This document shows positions 1-7,979 of a stretch of DNA of 20,318 nucleotides, one piece after another. The translations under genes were made by a program, and so were the position numbers. The DNA is taken from positions 1 to 20,318 of the forward strand of contig CANETR010000002.1 in NCBI GenBank assembly GCA_947441325.1, in the 5' to 3' direction. Within the stretch, counting starts at the first letter, position 1. Each line of letters begins with the position of its first letter. This DNA comes from Saprospiraceae bacterium (GTDB lineage Bacteria > Bacteroidota > Bacteroidia > Chitinophagales > Saprospiraceae). Under the pieces are notes generated by a model, which saw only the letters and a list, made by a program, of their open reading frames with translations, did no database searches and was not told the DNA's origin.

Positions 1-2349
1 GGGGGCAATGGTCAATTTGGAATTCAAAGATTTGTATATGAAGGAATAGTGAGTCTTCCGGCCACTTGCAGCATCTGGACCTTGGGCTGGCAACTGTGCT
101 GCCGCAACAATGCAATCAGCACACTTACTAGTCCCGGCACAAACGAGATGTACATTAGTTCAATTATCAATACCGGATTAAGTGCCTGTAATAATTCTCC
201 CACTTTCCTAAACAATCCAACACCTTTTGCCTGTATCAATCAAGCAGTATTTTACAATCATGGCGCTGTCGATCAGGATGGAGATGATCTAAGATATTCA
301 CTTACTAGCTGCAAACGTGCAGCAGGATCATCCGTTACATACAACAATCAGTTGGGGATCAGTGCACAGAATCCACTCATCAGTTCAAATGGAATCAACA
401 TCAATGCAAATACTGGTGCTATTAGTTTCACACCCTCAGCGCTACAGATTGGGGTTGTCTGTGTTTTAGTCGAAGAGTTTAGAAATGGGGTTAAAATTGG
501 CGAAGTAATCAGAGATATTCAATTCACCGTAGTTAATTGTTTAAATCAGGCGCCTAGTCTCAGTGGCATAAATGGCAGCAACAGCTTCGACACTACAATC
601 AATATTGGTCAACAGCTTTGCTTTACTATTTTTTCAAGCGATCCGAATCAAGGTCAGTTGTTGACTTTAAGCTACAATAATTCCATTCCATCGGCCAGCT
701 TCAGTTCAAACTCTAACCCTTTTCCTACTGGAACTTTTTGCTGGACAGCCAGCCCGGCCGATACGGGTTTAAATACCTTTACGGTTCAGGTTGCTGACAA
801 TTATTGTCCAATTGTGGGTCAAAACACCTATACTTATTCCATTTATGTAAATCCAGCTAGCCCGCCTGCTCCTTGTGCAATCAATGTAACATTGGTCAGT
901 TTTGGCGATTTGAGGTGCAGCAACAGCGATGGTACAGCGCAGATTACTGCCGGTGGAGGTACAGCTCCTTATTCATTTACTGTAATTAATAACAGCAATG
1001 GTCTGATATACAGCAACAATAGTGGTATTTTTAATAATCTCACTGCAGGCAATTACAGCGTTGTGGTATCAGATAGCAACAGTTGTCAACCAAACTGCAG
1101 CAATCTCAGTTTTCAGATTGGAGGTAGCGCTACTACGCTCACACATACTGCTCAAGGTTCTGTAAATTTGTGTCCCGCACCCAATACTTTTGGTGGCATT
1201 ATAACATTAACGGCTAATGGGGGCACAGCTCCTTACCTTTATTCTGTTGGCAATGGTTTTTCTAATTCAAATATTTTTAATGGTCTCGCAAGCGGAACTT
1301 ACCAGACCATTGTAATGGATGCAAATGGCTGTTACAGCAATCAGACAATAACAATTAGCGCTCCTGTTGCACTTACTGCCGGAATTATCAATGTCATACA
1401 GCCAGCCTGCGGCAGAAGAAACGGACGATTTACCATATCGCCAATCGGAGGGACTGGTCCCTACCAATACCAGGTTAACAACATTGTTTACAATAGCAAT
1501 GTCATTACAAATTTAGGCGGCGGCACTTACAATGTAATTGTTCGCGATGCCAATAATTGTACGTTTAATACTACGATTCAACTCAACGGAAATCCTGTTT
1601 TTGTAGTTACAACAACGGCTACTACCATAAGCTGCAATGGAGCCTGCAACGGCACAGCAACGGCAAGTTCAAATGTACCCGCCACCTTTTTTTGGAGCAA
1701 TGGTCAGAGCGGAGCAACAATTACAAATCTATGCAGAGGGAACTATAGCGTAACAGCAACCGACAATTTTGGCTGCACCAGGATAAGTAGGGTAACTGTA
1801 AGAGAGCCTGCCAGACTTACAGTGCGCACCTTGGCAATTACAAATGAAACCTGTGTCGGATCTGATGGCAGTATCAGAATTCAGGCCGCTGGCGGAACTG
1901 CTCCCTACAACTTCAGTCTGACAAACAGTGCAGGGAATACTTTTACAAATACAAATGGCATTTTCAACGGTTTACCTGCAGGTCAGTATAGGTATAGCGT
2001 AAGCGATGCCAACAATTGTGTGAGTCAGATTATAAGCATACGAATAAGAAGAGTCTGTCAAAACAACGGAATCAATGTCTTAAGCGGACTAAAAGAAAAC
2101 TACATCGGTTTGAGTCCGAATCCGGCTAATTCTTTTGTCAAAATATCTTACAGAACAAATAGCGATGATGCAGTTATGATTAGCATTATCGACAATAACG
2201 GAAAATCATTGTTCGAACGCAGCGCAGATAACAATGAAGGAGAAATTGACCTCGATGTAAGCAATTGGACTGCATCCACCTACATTGTTATCCTTAGAAA
2301 CAAAAACGGTGAAATTCTGGAAACTTCAAGATTACTAATCATAAAATAG
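1..2349 (+). CDS. SprB-repeat surface protein with T9SS type A sorting domain (5' end outside window)
   Basis: The frame is open from base 1, so the gene begins upstream; the GTG at 49 is internal. 782 residues are visible. In order they are: a Cys-containing N-terminal region with a D-Q-D-G-D-D stretch (nt about 1-540), a cadherin/PKD-like domain (about 550-870, opening with 'SLSGINGSNSF'), five SprB-type repeats (874 to about 2050) with the recurring GGTAPY, 'G.Y.v.v.DanNC' and paired-Cys signature, and a C-terminal T9SS type A sorting domain (about 2090-2349) with 'LSPNPAN', 'IIDNNGK' and a basic end. By family knowledge such proteins are exported across the outer membrane by the type IX system and attached to or released from the surface, often as adhesins; SprB itself is the Flavobacterium gliding adhesin. 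Surface adhesion here is inference. It is a paralogue of the gene at 2966 and probably cotranscribed with the next two genes, since no terminator is seen in the 64-bp gap. Confidence 0.9.
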   Translation, partial: GGNGQFGIQRFVYEGIVSLPATCSIWTLGWQLCCRNNAISTLTSPGTNEMYISSIINTGLSACNNSPTFLNNPTPFACINQAVFYNHGAVDQDGDDLRYSLTSCKRAAGSSVTYNNQLGISAQNPLISSNGININANTGAISFTPSALQIGVVCVLVEEFRNGVKIGEVIRDIQFTVVNCLNQAPSLSGINGSNSFDTTINIGQQLCFTIFSSDPNQGQLLTLSYNNSIPSASFSSNSNPFPTGTFCWTASPADTGLNTFTVQVADNYCPIVGQNTYTYSIYVNPASPPAPCAINVTLVSFGDLRCSNSDGTAQITAGGGTAPYSFTVINNSNGLIYSNNSGIFNNLTAGNYSVVVSDSNSCQPNCSNLSFQIGGSATTLTHTAQGSVNLCPAPNTFGGIITLTANGGTAPYLYSVGNGFSNSNIFNGLASGTYQTIVMDANGCYSNQTITISAPVALTAGIINVIQPACGRRNGRFTISPIGGTGPYQYQVNNIVYNSNVITNLGGGTYNVIVRDANNCTFNTTIQLNGNPVFVVTTTATTISCNGACNGTATASSNVPATFFWSNGQSGATITNLCRGNYSVTATDNFGCTRISRVTVREPARLTVRTLAITNETCVGSDGSIRIQAAGGTAPYNFSLTNSAGNTFTNTNGIFNGLPAGQYRYSVSDANNCVSQIISIRIRRVCQNNGINVLSGLKENYIGLSPNPANSFVKISYRTNSDDAVMISIIDNNGKSLFERSADNNEGEIDLDVSNWTASTYIVILRNKNGEILETSRLLIIK
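874..2050 (+). repeat. Five tandem SprB-type protein repeats (coding)
   Basis: Repeat borders read from the translation are about 874-1125 (252 bp), 1126-1365 (240 bp), 1366-1590 (225 bp), 1591-1809 (219 bp) and 1810-2050. Most contain GG-T-(A/G)-P-Y about a third of the way in and an 'L..G.Y.v.v.D..nC' block near the end. The fourth is a divergent subtype with 'CNGACNGTA' and a W-S-N-G segment. The order and the lengths of the first three match the repeat ladder of the protein starting at 2966, apart from three extra units there. Confidence 0.85.
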
Positions 2350-2413
2350 TCAAACAATAAAAATCGAATCATCTTTTCAAAATCTACCTTAATTATTTTA
2401 AATTATTTAATTT

Positions 2414-2917
2414 ATGAGACCTATCCTTAAACAGCACAATTACATGCGCATCGGTATAAATCTATTTGTACTGCTTGTTGTTTTTGTAATTCAAAGCAAT
2501 GCACAAAGCATTAGCTCTGTATCAGATTATCAAAAAACTTTGGCAAAATCAGATACTGAAAATTTAAACAAACTGTTGAAAAATCTTCAGACAACAGTTT
2601 ATTTGGAAAGTGGCAATCTAAAAACTTTCGGGGAAGGCAAGCCAAGTTATCTTAAAACGGATGCTACTTCAATCTCAAAGTTAAATACAGCGCAAACAAG
2701 CTATGCTAATATTGAACTAATGGAAATAAGTCTCAGCAAAAAAGGGGAAGAAAATCAGGTTAAACTGAATGCTGATTTTGTGGCAAACTTTCCAAAATTG
2801 AAGTATTTGCTCATCAGATCGGAATACCAACTGAGTGCAACAGCATTTGAAAGCATCGTTTCGAATTTTAAAAACTCGAATATAGTTTTGCTATATGAGG
2901 TTTCTATCCCTCAGTAA
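2414..2917 (+). CDS. Small secreted protein of unknown function
   Basis: This 167-residue protein is not one I recognise. It has an N-terminal signal peptide: a hydrophobic segment 'LFVLLVVFVI' followed by a probable Ala|Gln-type cleavage at 'SNA|QS'. The first ATG (2414) puts ten polar residues before the Met at 2444; a start at 2444 gives a signal peptide of about 21 residues and is equally plausible. There is no Shine-Dalgarno sequence at either. The mature part is Lys/Ser/Asn-rich with no Cys and no C-terminal sorting domain, so it may be periplasmic or released by another route. A segment near the C-terminus, 'FPKLKYLLIRSEYQLS', looks vaguely like one leucine-rich strand-turn unit, too little to call a fold. 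It lies 64 bp after one SprB-repeat gene and 48 bp before its paralogue, so it is probably in the same transcript and may assist or accompany them (inference). Confidence 0.75.
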   Translation: MRPILKQHNYMRIGINLFVLLVVFVIQSNAQSISSVSDYQKTLAKSDTENLNKLLKNLQTTVYLESGNLKTFGEGKPSYLKTDATSISKLNTAQTSYANIELMEISLSKKGEENQVKLNADFVANFPKLKYLLIRSEYQLSATAFESIVSNFKNSNIVLLYEVSIPQ

Positions 2918-2965
2918 ACCCATTTATCATTATCAAAAAATCTAATAATAAATAAGCATCATATT

Positions 2966-5900
2966 ATGAGCATCTTAAAAAACTTTCTATTGATGATCTT
3001 TATTCTACTAGGCATTGGCACAGCAAATGCTCAGTTGATTAGACCATTTACGCAGAGAACTTCTCCGTTCAACCCAGGTGTTTCTATCTACAATGTGAAG
3101 GGTGACTTTACAATGATTGGAAATACAAATCTTAGCTTGCAGAACTATTCTGACAATAGCGGCAATCAGAGTGCAATGGTTTATGTTGATATCGACAACG
3201 ATTCTGCGACCCTAAACTCATCTTCGGCAAATTTGAATTTCTCTACCGAAAATGGTGCCGTTCCTGCCTGTTCCGAAGTTGTTTTTGCCGGTCTTTATTG
3301 GACAGGTCGTGCCAGCAACGGACCAAGTAGCCCCAATACTTTTCCTGTTACTAAAAATGGCGTAACTGTCAATTTTGATAAACAGAAAATCAAATTAAAA
3401 GGGCCTTCTTCAAGCGCATATACTGATGTTATTGCCACTACTTCTGATATTTATTATCCTCAAAATGGAGATGGCTTTATGTACTCGGCATTTGCAGAGG
3501 TTACCGACTATGTAAGAAATAATGGAGTATTGGGAGCCTATACAGTGGCAGATATTGCTTTGATTGAGGGTGCAGGCGGCAGTACTGGTTTCTACGGTGG
3601 CTGGAGCCTTGTAGTAATTTACAGCAACAATAATATGAGATTGAGAGATATCACCGTATTCGATGGTCATGCCTTCGTTGCAGGGAGTGTTACTGCCGAT
3701 TTTACGATTCCTTTGTCTGGCTTTAATTCAACACAAAGCGGCCCAGTAAATGTTAAAATGGGCCTTATAGCAGGAGAAGGAGACCGTCAGATTTCAGGCG
3801 ACTTTTTCCAGATAAGAAATGCGGCAAATACAGCATGGGTAGATCTCGAGCATGGCGGGAATAGTACAACTAATTTCTTCAACTCATCAATTTTTACTGG
3901 TAATAATACCAGAAATCCAAATCTTCTGAATAATACAGGCCTAGACATCAGTGTTTTCGACTTGCCAAATGTCAATAACTCTATCATAGGCAATAATCAA
4001 ACGTCTACTACTTTCCGTTACGGATCCAATCAGGACACCTATATTATCTTCGGTATTGTATTCTCGGTCGATGCCTATGAACCCGATATTATCGGTATCA
4101 ATACACTTACACAAACTAATGGAACTCCTGCTTCAGCTTCGCCTTCCATTTTACCGGGTCAAAATCTGACTTATGAGCTCGACATTAAAAATATTGGTTC
4201 AGAGGATGTTGTGAATGGTCAAATCGTCATTCCTATTCCTTACAATGCCAATTTTGTAAATGCCAACGGACAATATTTTTTCACACCAAATTCAGGAACT
4301 GCGCCTTTCTTTAATCCTACCCTTGGTGGAAATGGATCAATTGTTTGGAATATTGGCAATCTGCCTCTTCCTACAAACCCTAATACGGTATTGGCTACTC
4401 TAAGCTACAATCTGAGCGCAACAACGGAATGTATCATTTTGAACAATGCCAATTGCAGCGAACAAATCAGTGTAAACGGTACAATTTCCGGTGTAGGTGC
4501 CATTACAAATACAAACTTGAACGAGCCATTTGTATCGGGCTTCCAACAGAGCGGTTCCTGCATCGGCCAACCAATTACCAATCCAATAAATGTTCCGATA
4601 AATGCAGCAGCATTTGTACAGGCCAACTGTCAGAATGTTACGCCAAGCTATAGTTTTACATTCTGTAACCTTGATAGCGCAACGACCATTCCAACAGCTC
4701 AAATCAGTGGTTCATTCCCACTTGGAACAAGATTTTTCAACACAAATCCGGTCACAACTGCTTCTATTGAATACACGAACAGTGGATTCCCTGCAATCGC
4801 TGGCACAAATACTTATTACGCTTATCCACAGGGTATAAATGCCCCTTGTTTCATAGAATTGACGATTACCGTTATTCTTACTCCAATCAATTCTACACCA
4901 ACAGCAAATGATCAAACATATTGCTTGAATGAAGTGGCAACACCACTGATTGCAACGCCTAGTGACAGTACTTTCTTCCTTTTATTCTACACTACTCCAA
5001 CAGGTGGTTCTGCCAGCAGCCAGATTACACCAAATACTTCTATTGCCGGCAACACCATTTATTATGTAACAGAAGGAATCTCGAGTAACTGTATAAGCTC
5101 TGTAAGACTACCTATCAATGTATCTGTCTTCCAGCCGGGCTTGAGCACTTTGTCAGGTATTGACGGAACAAACAGTTATCAGACAACTGCCACTGTTGGA
5201 CAGCAACTCTGCTTCAGAATCAACTCTAATAATCCACAAAGTGGTATTGTACTAGGACTTAATTATAATAATGAAATTCCTTCAGCAGTATTTACAAGCG
5301 CTGGCTCACCATTTCCTGCAGGTAACTTCTGCTGGACACCGACCTCGGCTGATGTTGGCACCAATATCTTTACGGTAAGCGTTACCGACAGTTGTGGCGG
5401 AGTAAATACTTTTACTTACACTATCATTGTTGATCCGCTTCCTTGTCAGTTGGAAATTTCGATTACAGATGTTAAAGATCTAGTGTGCAGCCTGAACGAT
5501 GGCGTCGCCATCATTACTGTAAGCGGAGGCACTGCTCCCTACAATTTTACGGTGATTAACAACACTACGGGTGAAATATTCACTAATAACACAGGCATAT
5601 TTACAACTCTAACTGCGGGCTCATATAGTTTAGTAGTGAGTGATGCTGCAGGTTGTCAGCCAGATTGTTCAAACTTTACTTTTGAAATTAACGGTTCAGT
5701 AACTCCAATTTCTGCTACTGCAACAGCTACCAGTGTACTATGTGCAGATGCTAATTCTACTGGCGGTTCAATTACTGTAAATGTGAATGGAGGAACAGCC
5801 CCATACCTTTACTCAATTGGAAGTGGTTTTGTAGCCAACAATGTATTCACCGGTCTCAGTTCTGGTACTTATCAGGTAGCCGTGCTTGATGCCAATGGTT

Positions 5901-7621
5901 GTTCCTTTACGCTTAGCACAACTGTTACAGCTCCAGCTCCTCTTGTGGCTACAATCGGAGGCTTGACGCAGGAACTCTGTGGCAATTCTAATGGTGGATT
6001 TACAGTAAATGCAAGTGGTGGAACAGCTCCATACAGCTACACCATCAATGGAAATACAGCTTCAGGAAATGTATTCAGCGGACTTGCCGCAGGAACTTAC
6101 ACCGTGATTGTTAGCGATGCTAATAACTGTTCAAACAGTGTTGTTGCAACAATTACGACCCCTGCCCCACTTGAGGCAACTGTTGCAAATCTAACTCAGG
6201 CACTTTGCGGAAACAGCAATGGAGGCTTTGAAATAAATGTTACGGGAGGAACAGCGCCATTTGTTTACAACCTCAATGGCATTGCATACAGCTCTAATGT
6301 TTTCAGTGGGTTGAATGTAGGAACTTATACAGTTGAGATTACAGATGCCAACAATTGCAGTACAGTTGTAACTGCCGAAATCACAGCACCTGCTCAACTT
6401 ACAGCTACTTCAATCAATATTACTCAAGCACTTTGTGGCAATAACAACGGAAGCTTTGAAGTTGCTGTAAGCGGCGGAACTCCTGCATACCAATTCAATA
6501 TCGGCAACGGAAATGTTAGCAGCAATGTCTTTAACAACCTTGCTACAGGCACTTACCAGGTAACTGTAAGCGACGCCAATAATTGTACAGCTATTGTTCG
6601 AGCTGAAATTACTACACCTGAGGCACTCAACGCGGTAGCTTCAAATGTAATTCAACCAAGCTGCGGTTTGAGCAATGGCTCCTTCGAAATCGCAGTGACA
6701 GGAGGAACTGCTCCGTTTACTTATCAGGTTAATGGACTTGGCAATGCATCAAACATTTTCAGTGGACTTCCAAACGGGGTTTATACTGTAAACGTGACCG
6801 ATGCCAATGGCTGTAGAGCCTCAGTTTCAGTTACATTGAACGGTACACTTTCATTTACCATCAGAACTAGCTCAACTCCGGTTACTTGTTTTGGCGATTG
6901 TAATGGAACTGCTAGCGTTTCGGGTTCTGTTCAGGCTTTAACTTTTGTCTGGAGCAATGGAGAAAATACTGCCAGTATAAGTGGTCTTTGCGCTGGTACT
7001 TACGCAGTAACTGCTACAGATGAAAAAGGTTGCGTACAGGTATCCAATGTTGTTGTAACCCAACCCGATCAGATTTTGGTTAGCCTCGAAAGCAGTTCAA
7101 ACGAAACCTGCCTTGGTAACGACGGAACTGCAACTATCAGTGCAACTGGCGGCACAGCTCCATTCACTTTTGGATTGGCTGGTGTAGGTCAAAGCAATAC
7201 AGTATCTAACAATACAGGCTTGTTTACAGGTCTCCAGGCTGGTATCTATGCATACTATGCCACAGATGCCAATGGCTGTATTCAGGAATGTATCGGTCAG
7301 TTCAGTATCAATCTCGATTGTAACAACAACGGCCTTACAGGAAACAGAAGAGCTACGAGTACTGCCAACAATTACGTATTGGTAAGTATTGACAAAAATT
7401 CGACTACTGCAACTGTAAATTATGCTGGCTATTCTAATTCAAAACTCGTCTTATCTGTGCTCGATGTCAATGGAAATCAAATTTCAATCAAGTCACTCAC
7501 AGAAAAAGTTGGAGCAACTACTTTAGAAATCAGCAGACTCAACAGCGCCAACTATTTTGTCATTCTTAGCGACGAAACAGGCAAGGTCTTGGGTACCGGT
7601 AAAATGAATATTAAAAGATAG
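2966..7621 (+). CDS. Large SprB-repeat surface protein with T9SS C-terminal domain
   Basis: A complete 1,551-residue protein. Signal peptide 1-22 (hydrophobic 'FLLMIFILLGIG', cleavage at 'ANA|Q'). An N-terminal domain follows (about 23-365) containing 'CSEVVFAGLYWTGR' (102-115), a block I associate with large Bacteroidota surface proteins. Next come a DUF11-like beta domain (about 371-500, 'LTYELDIKNIGSEDV'), Ig-like modules rich in paired Cys, a cadherin/PKD-like domain (nt about 5150-5440), eight SprB repeats (nt 5444 to about 7315) and a C-terminal sorting-like domain. Its last half mirrors the gene at 1-2349, with three additional repeats. The tail keeps 'LVLSVLDVNGNQIS' and a basic C-terminus but lacks the usual Y/S-P-N-P strand at its start ('VSIDKNSTT' instead), so the sorting signal is somewhat degenerate. 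It is the last gene before a strong terminator. Export by the T9SS and a role in adhesion or gliding are inferred from family. Confidence 0.93.
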   Translation: MSILKNFLLMIFILLGIGTANAQLIRPFTQRTSPFNPGVSIYNVKGDFTMIGNTNLSLQNYSDNSGNQSAMVYVDIDNDSATLNSSSANLNFSTENGAVPACSEVVFAGLYWTGRASNGPSSPNTFPVTKNGVTVNFDKQKIKLKGPSSSAYTDVIATTSDIYYPQNGDGFMYSAFAEVTDYVRNNGVLGAYTVADIALIEGAGGSTGFYGGWSLVVIYSNNNMRLRDITVFDGHAFVAGSVTADFTIPLSGFNSTQSGPVNVKMGLIAGEGDRQISGDFFQIRNAANTAWVDLEHGGNSTTNFFNSSIFTGNNTRNPNLLNNTGLDISVFDLPNVNNSIIGNNQTSTTFRYGSNQDTYIIFGIVFSVDAYEPDIIGINTLTQTNGTPASASPSILPGQNLTYELDIKNIGSEDVVNGQIVIPIPYNANFVNANGQYFFTPNSGTAPFFNPTLGGNGSIVWNIGNLPLPTNPNTVLATLSYNLSATTECIILNNANCSEQISVNGTISGVGAITNTNLNEPFVSGFQQSGSCIGQPITNPINVPINAAAFVQANCQNVTPSYSFTFCNLDSATTIPTAQISGSFPLGTRFFNTNPVTTASIEYTNSGFPAIAGTNTYYAYPQGINAPCFIELTITVILTPINSTPTANDQTYCLNEVATPLIATPSDSTFFLLFYTTPTGGSASSQITPNTSIAGNTIYYVTEGISSNCISSVRLPINVSVFQPGLSTLSGIDGTNSYQTTATVGQQLCFRINSNNPQSGIVLGLNYNNEIPSAVFTSAGSPFPAGNFCWTPTSADVGTNIFTVSVTDSCGGVNTFTYTIIVDPLPCQLEISITDVKDLVCSLNDGVAIITVSGGTAPYNFTVINNTTGEIFTNNTGIFTTLTAGSYSLVVSDAAGCQPDCSNFTFEINGSVTPISATATATSVLCADANSTGGSITVNVNGGTAPYLYSIGSGFVANNVFTGLSSGTYQVAVLDANGCSFTLSTTVTAPAPLVATIGGLTQELCGNSNGGFTVNASGGTAPYSYTINGNTASGNVFSGLAAGTYTVIVSDANNCSNSVVATITTPAPLEATVANLTQALCGNSNGGFEINVTGGTAPFVYNLNGIAYSSNVFSGLNVGTYTVEITDANNCSTVVTAEITAPAQLTATSINITQALCGNNNGSFEVAVSGGTPAYQFNIGNGNVSSNVFNNLATGTYQVTVSDANNCTAIVRAEITTPEALNAVASNVIQPSCGLSNGSFEIAVTGGTAPFTYQVNGLGNASNIFSGLPNGVYTVNVTDANGCRASVSVTLNGTLSFTIRTSSTPVTCFGDCNGTASVSGSVQALTFVWSNGENTASISGLCAGTYAVTATDEKGCVQVSNVVVTQPDQILVSLESSSNETCLGNDGTATISATGGTAPFTFGLAGVGQSNTVSNNTGLFTGLQAGIYAYYATDANGCIQECIGQFSINLDCNNNGLTGNRRATSTANNYVLVSIDKNSTTATVNYAGYSNSKLVLSVLDVNGNQISIKSLTEKVGATTLEISRLNSANYFVILSDETGKVLGTGKMNIKR
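5444..7315 (+). repeat. Eight tandem SprB-type protein repeats, with three equal 228-bp units
   Basis: Borders from the translation are 5444-5695 (252 bp), 5696-5935 (240), 5936-6163 (228), 6164-6391 (228), 6392-6619 (228), 6620-6844 (225), 6845-7066 (222) and 7067 to about 7315. Units 3-5 are the same length and share 'LTQELCGNSNG', 'LTQALCGNSNG' or 'ITQALCGNNNG' openings, the mark of in-frame tandem duplication. Unit 6 opens with 'NVIQPSCG' and closes with L-N-G, exactly like unit 3 of the upstream paralogue ('NVIQPACG', L-N-G, also 225 bp). Confidence 0.88.
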
Positions 7622-7647
7622 TTTTTTAGTATAGTTAATGATTTTAT

Positions 7648-7682
7648 AAAAAAGTCACCGCCGAAAAGCGGTGACTTTTTTT
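7648..7682 (+). terminator. Strong intrinsic terminator after the SprB-repeat genes
   Basis: A perfect stem lies 27 nt past the stop codon. The left arm 7648-7661 is six A then GTCACCGC, the loop is CGAAAA (7662-7667), and the right arm 7668-7681 is GCGGTGAC followed by T residues, with a run of seven T ending at 7682. The GC-rich core is 8 bp and the A/T tracts extend it to 14 bp. It closes the + strand transcript of the first three genes and separates it from the gene at 7980. Confidence 0.93.
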
Positions 7683-7979
7683 ATTCCTAAGATTGCCCCA
7701 AAACTACCGATAGGTATTTTACTATAATATCTCCTGACCATATTTATATGATTAGAAATGCAAAACATCGCTAAACAGGCTATCGCTAAAAGTTATTTAC
7801 GAATATTTTAAACAATTAAAACTAAATTTCTTAAATAATTTAATTGTCAAAATATAATACCGTTTGTAATTATTTTTATTTGTTTTTCCGTATGAAAATA
7901 ATGTTAAGTTTAATTTATCTTTCTTTTTTTTGGCTGCATGTTGCTATTTTTGCAATGTATAATTGAAACCTAAAACTAT
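7683..7979. other. AT-rich intergenic region upstream of the 1,694-residue protein gene
   Basis: No credible gene is seen here on either strand. It holds a 9-bp direct repeat ATCGCTAAA at 7767-7775 and 7782-7790 (15-bp period), a 9-bp inverted repeat ACAATTAAA/TTTAATTGT at 7812-7820 and 7839-7847, and a probable -7 promoter element near its end. In DNA this AT-rich the short repeats could be chance. Confidence 0.6.
7945..7952 (+). promoter_or_regulatory. Candidate Bacteroidota -7 promoter element (TATTTTTG)
   Basis: TATTTTTG fits the TAnnTTTG -7 consensus of the Bacteroidota primary sigma factor and lies 27 bp before the ATG at 7980. The nearest upstream TTTG (7929-7932) is only 12 bp away, shorter than the usual spacing of about 19 bp, so the -33 element is unconvincing. 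The terminator upstream means the gene needs its own promoter somewhere in this gap. Confidence 0.4.

Noticed and set aside
49..51. GTG as the start codon of the first gene
   Set aside because: The same frame is open and protein-like back to base 1 ('FGIQRFVYEGIV' precedes it) and there is no signal peptide after the GTG, so the true start is upstream of the window.
3410..3670. Open frame on the - strand inside the 1,551-residue protein gene
   Set aside because: It lies wholly within a well-supported + strand gene and its translation is Cys/Ile-rich with no family features; it is a shadow frame. The same holds for the frames at 4400-4702, 10578-10847 and 11774-12025.
5936..6619. Regular repeats that might suggest a CRISPR array
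   Set aside because: They are 228-bp in-frame protein repeats within a long coding sequence, without short conserved repeats and unique spacers.
7701..7720. Inverted repeat AAACTACC/GGTATTTT just past the terminator
   Set aside because: Only a 4-bp uninterrupted core (TACC/GGTA) with A/T mismatches outside; too weak to call a structure.
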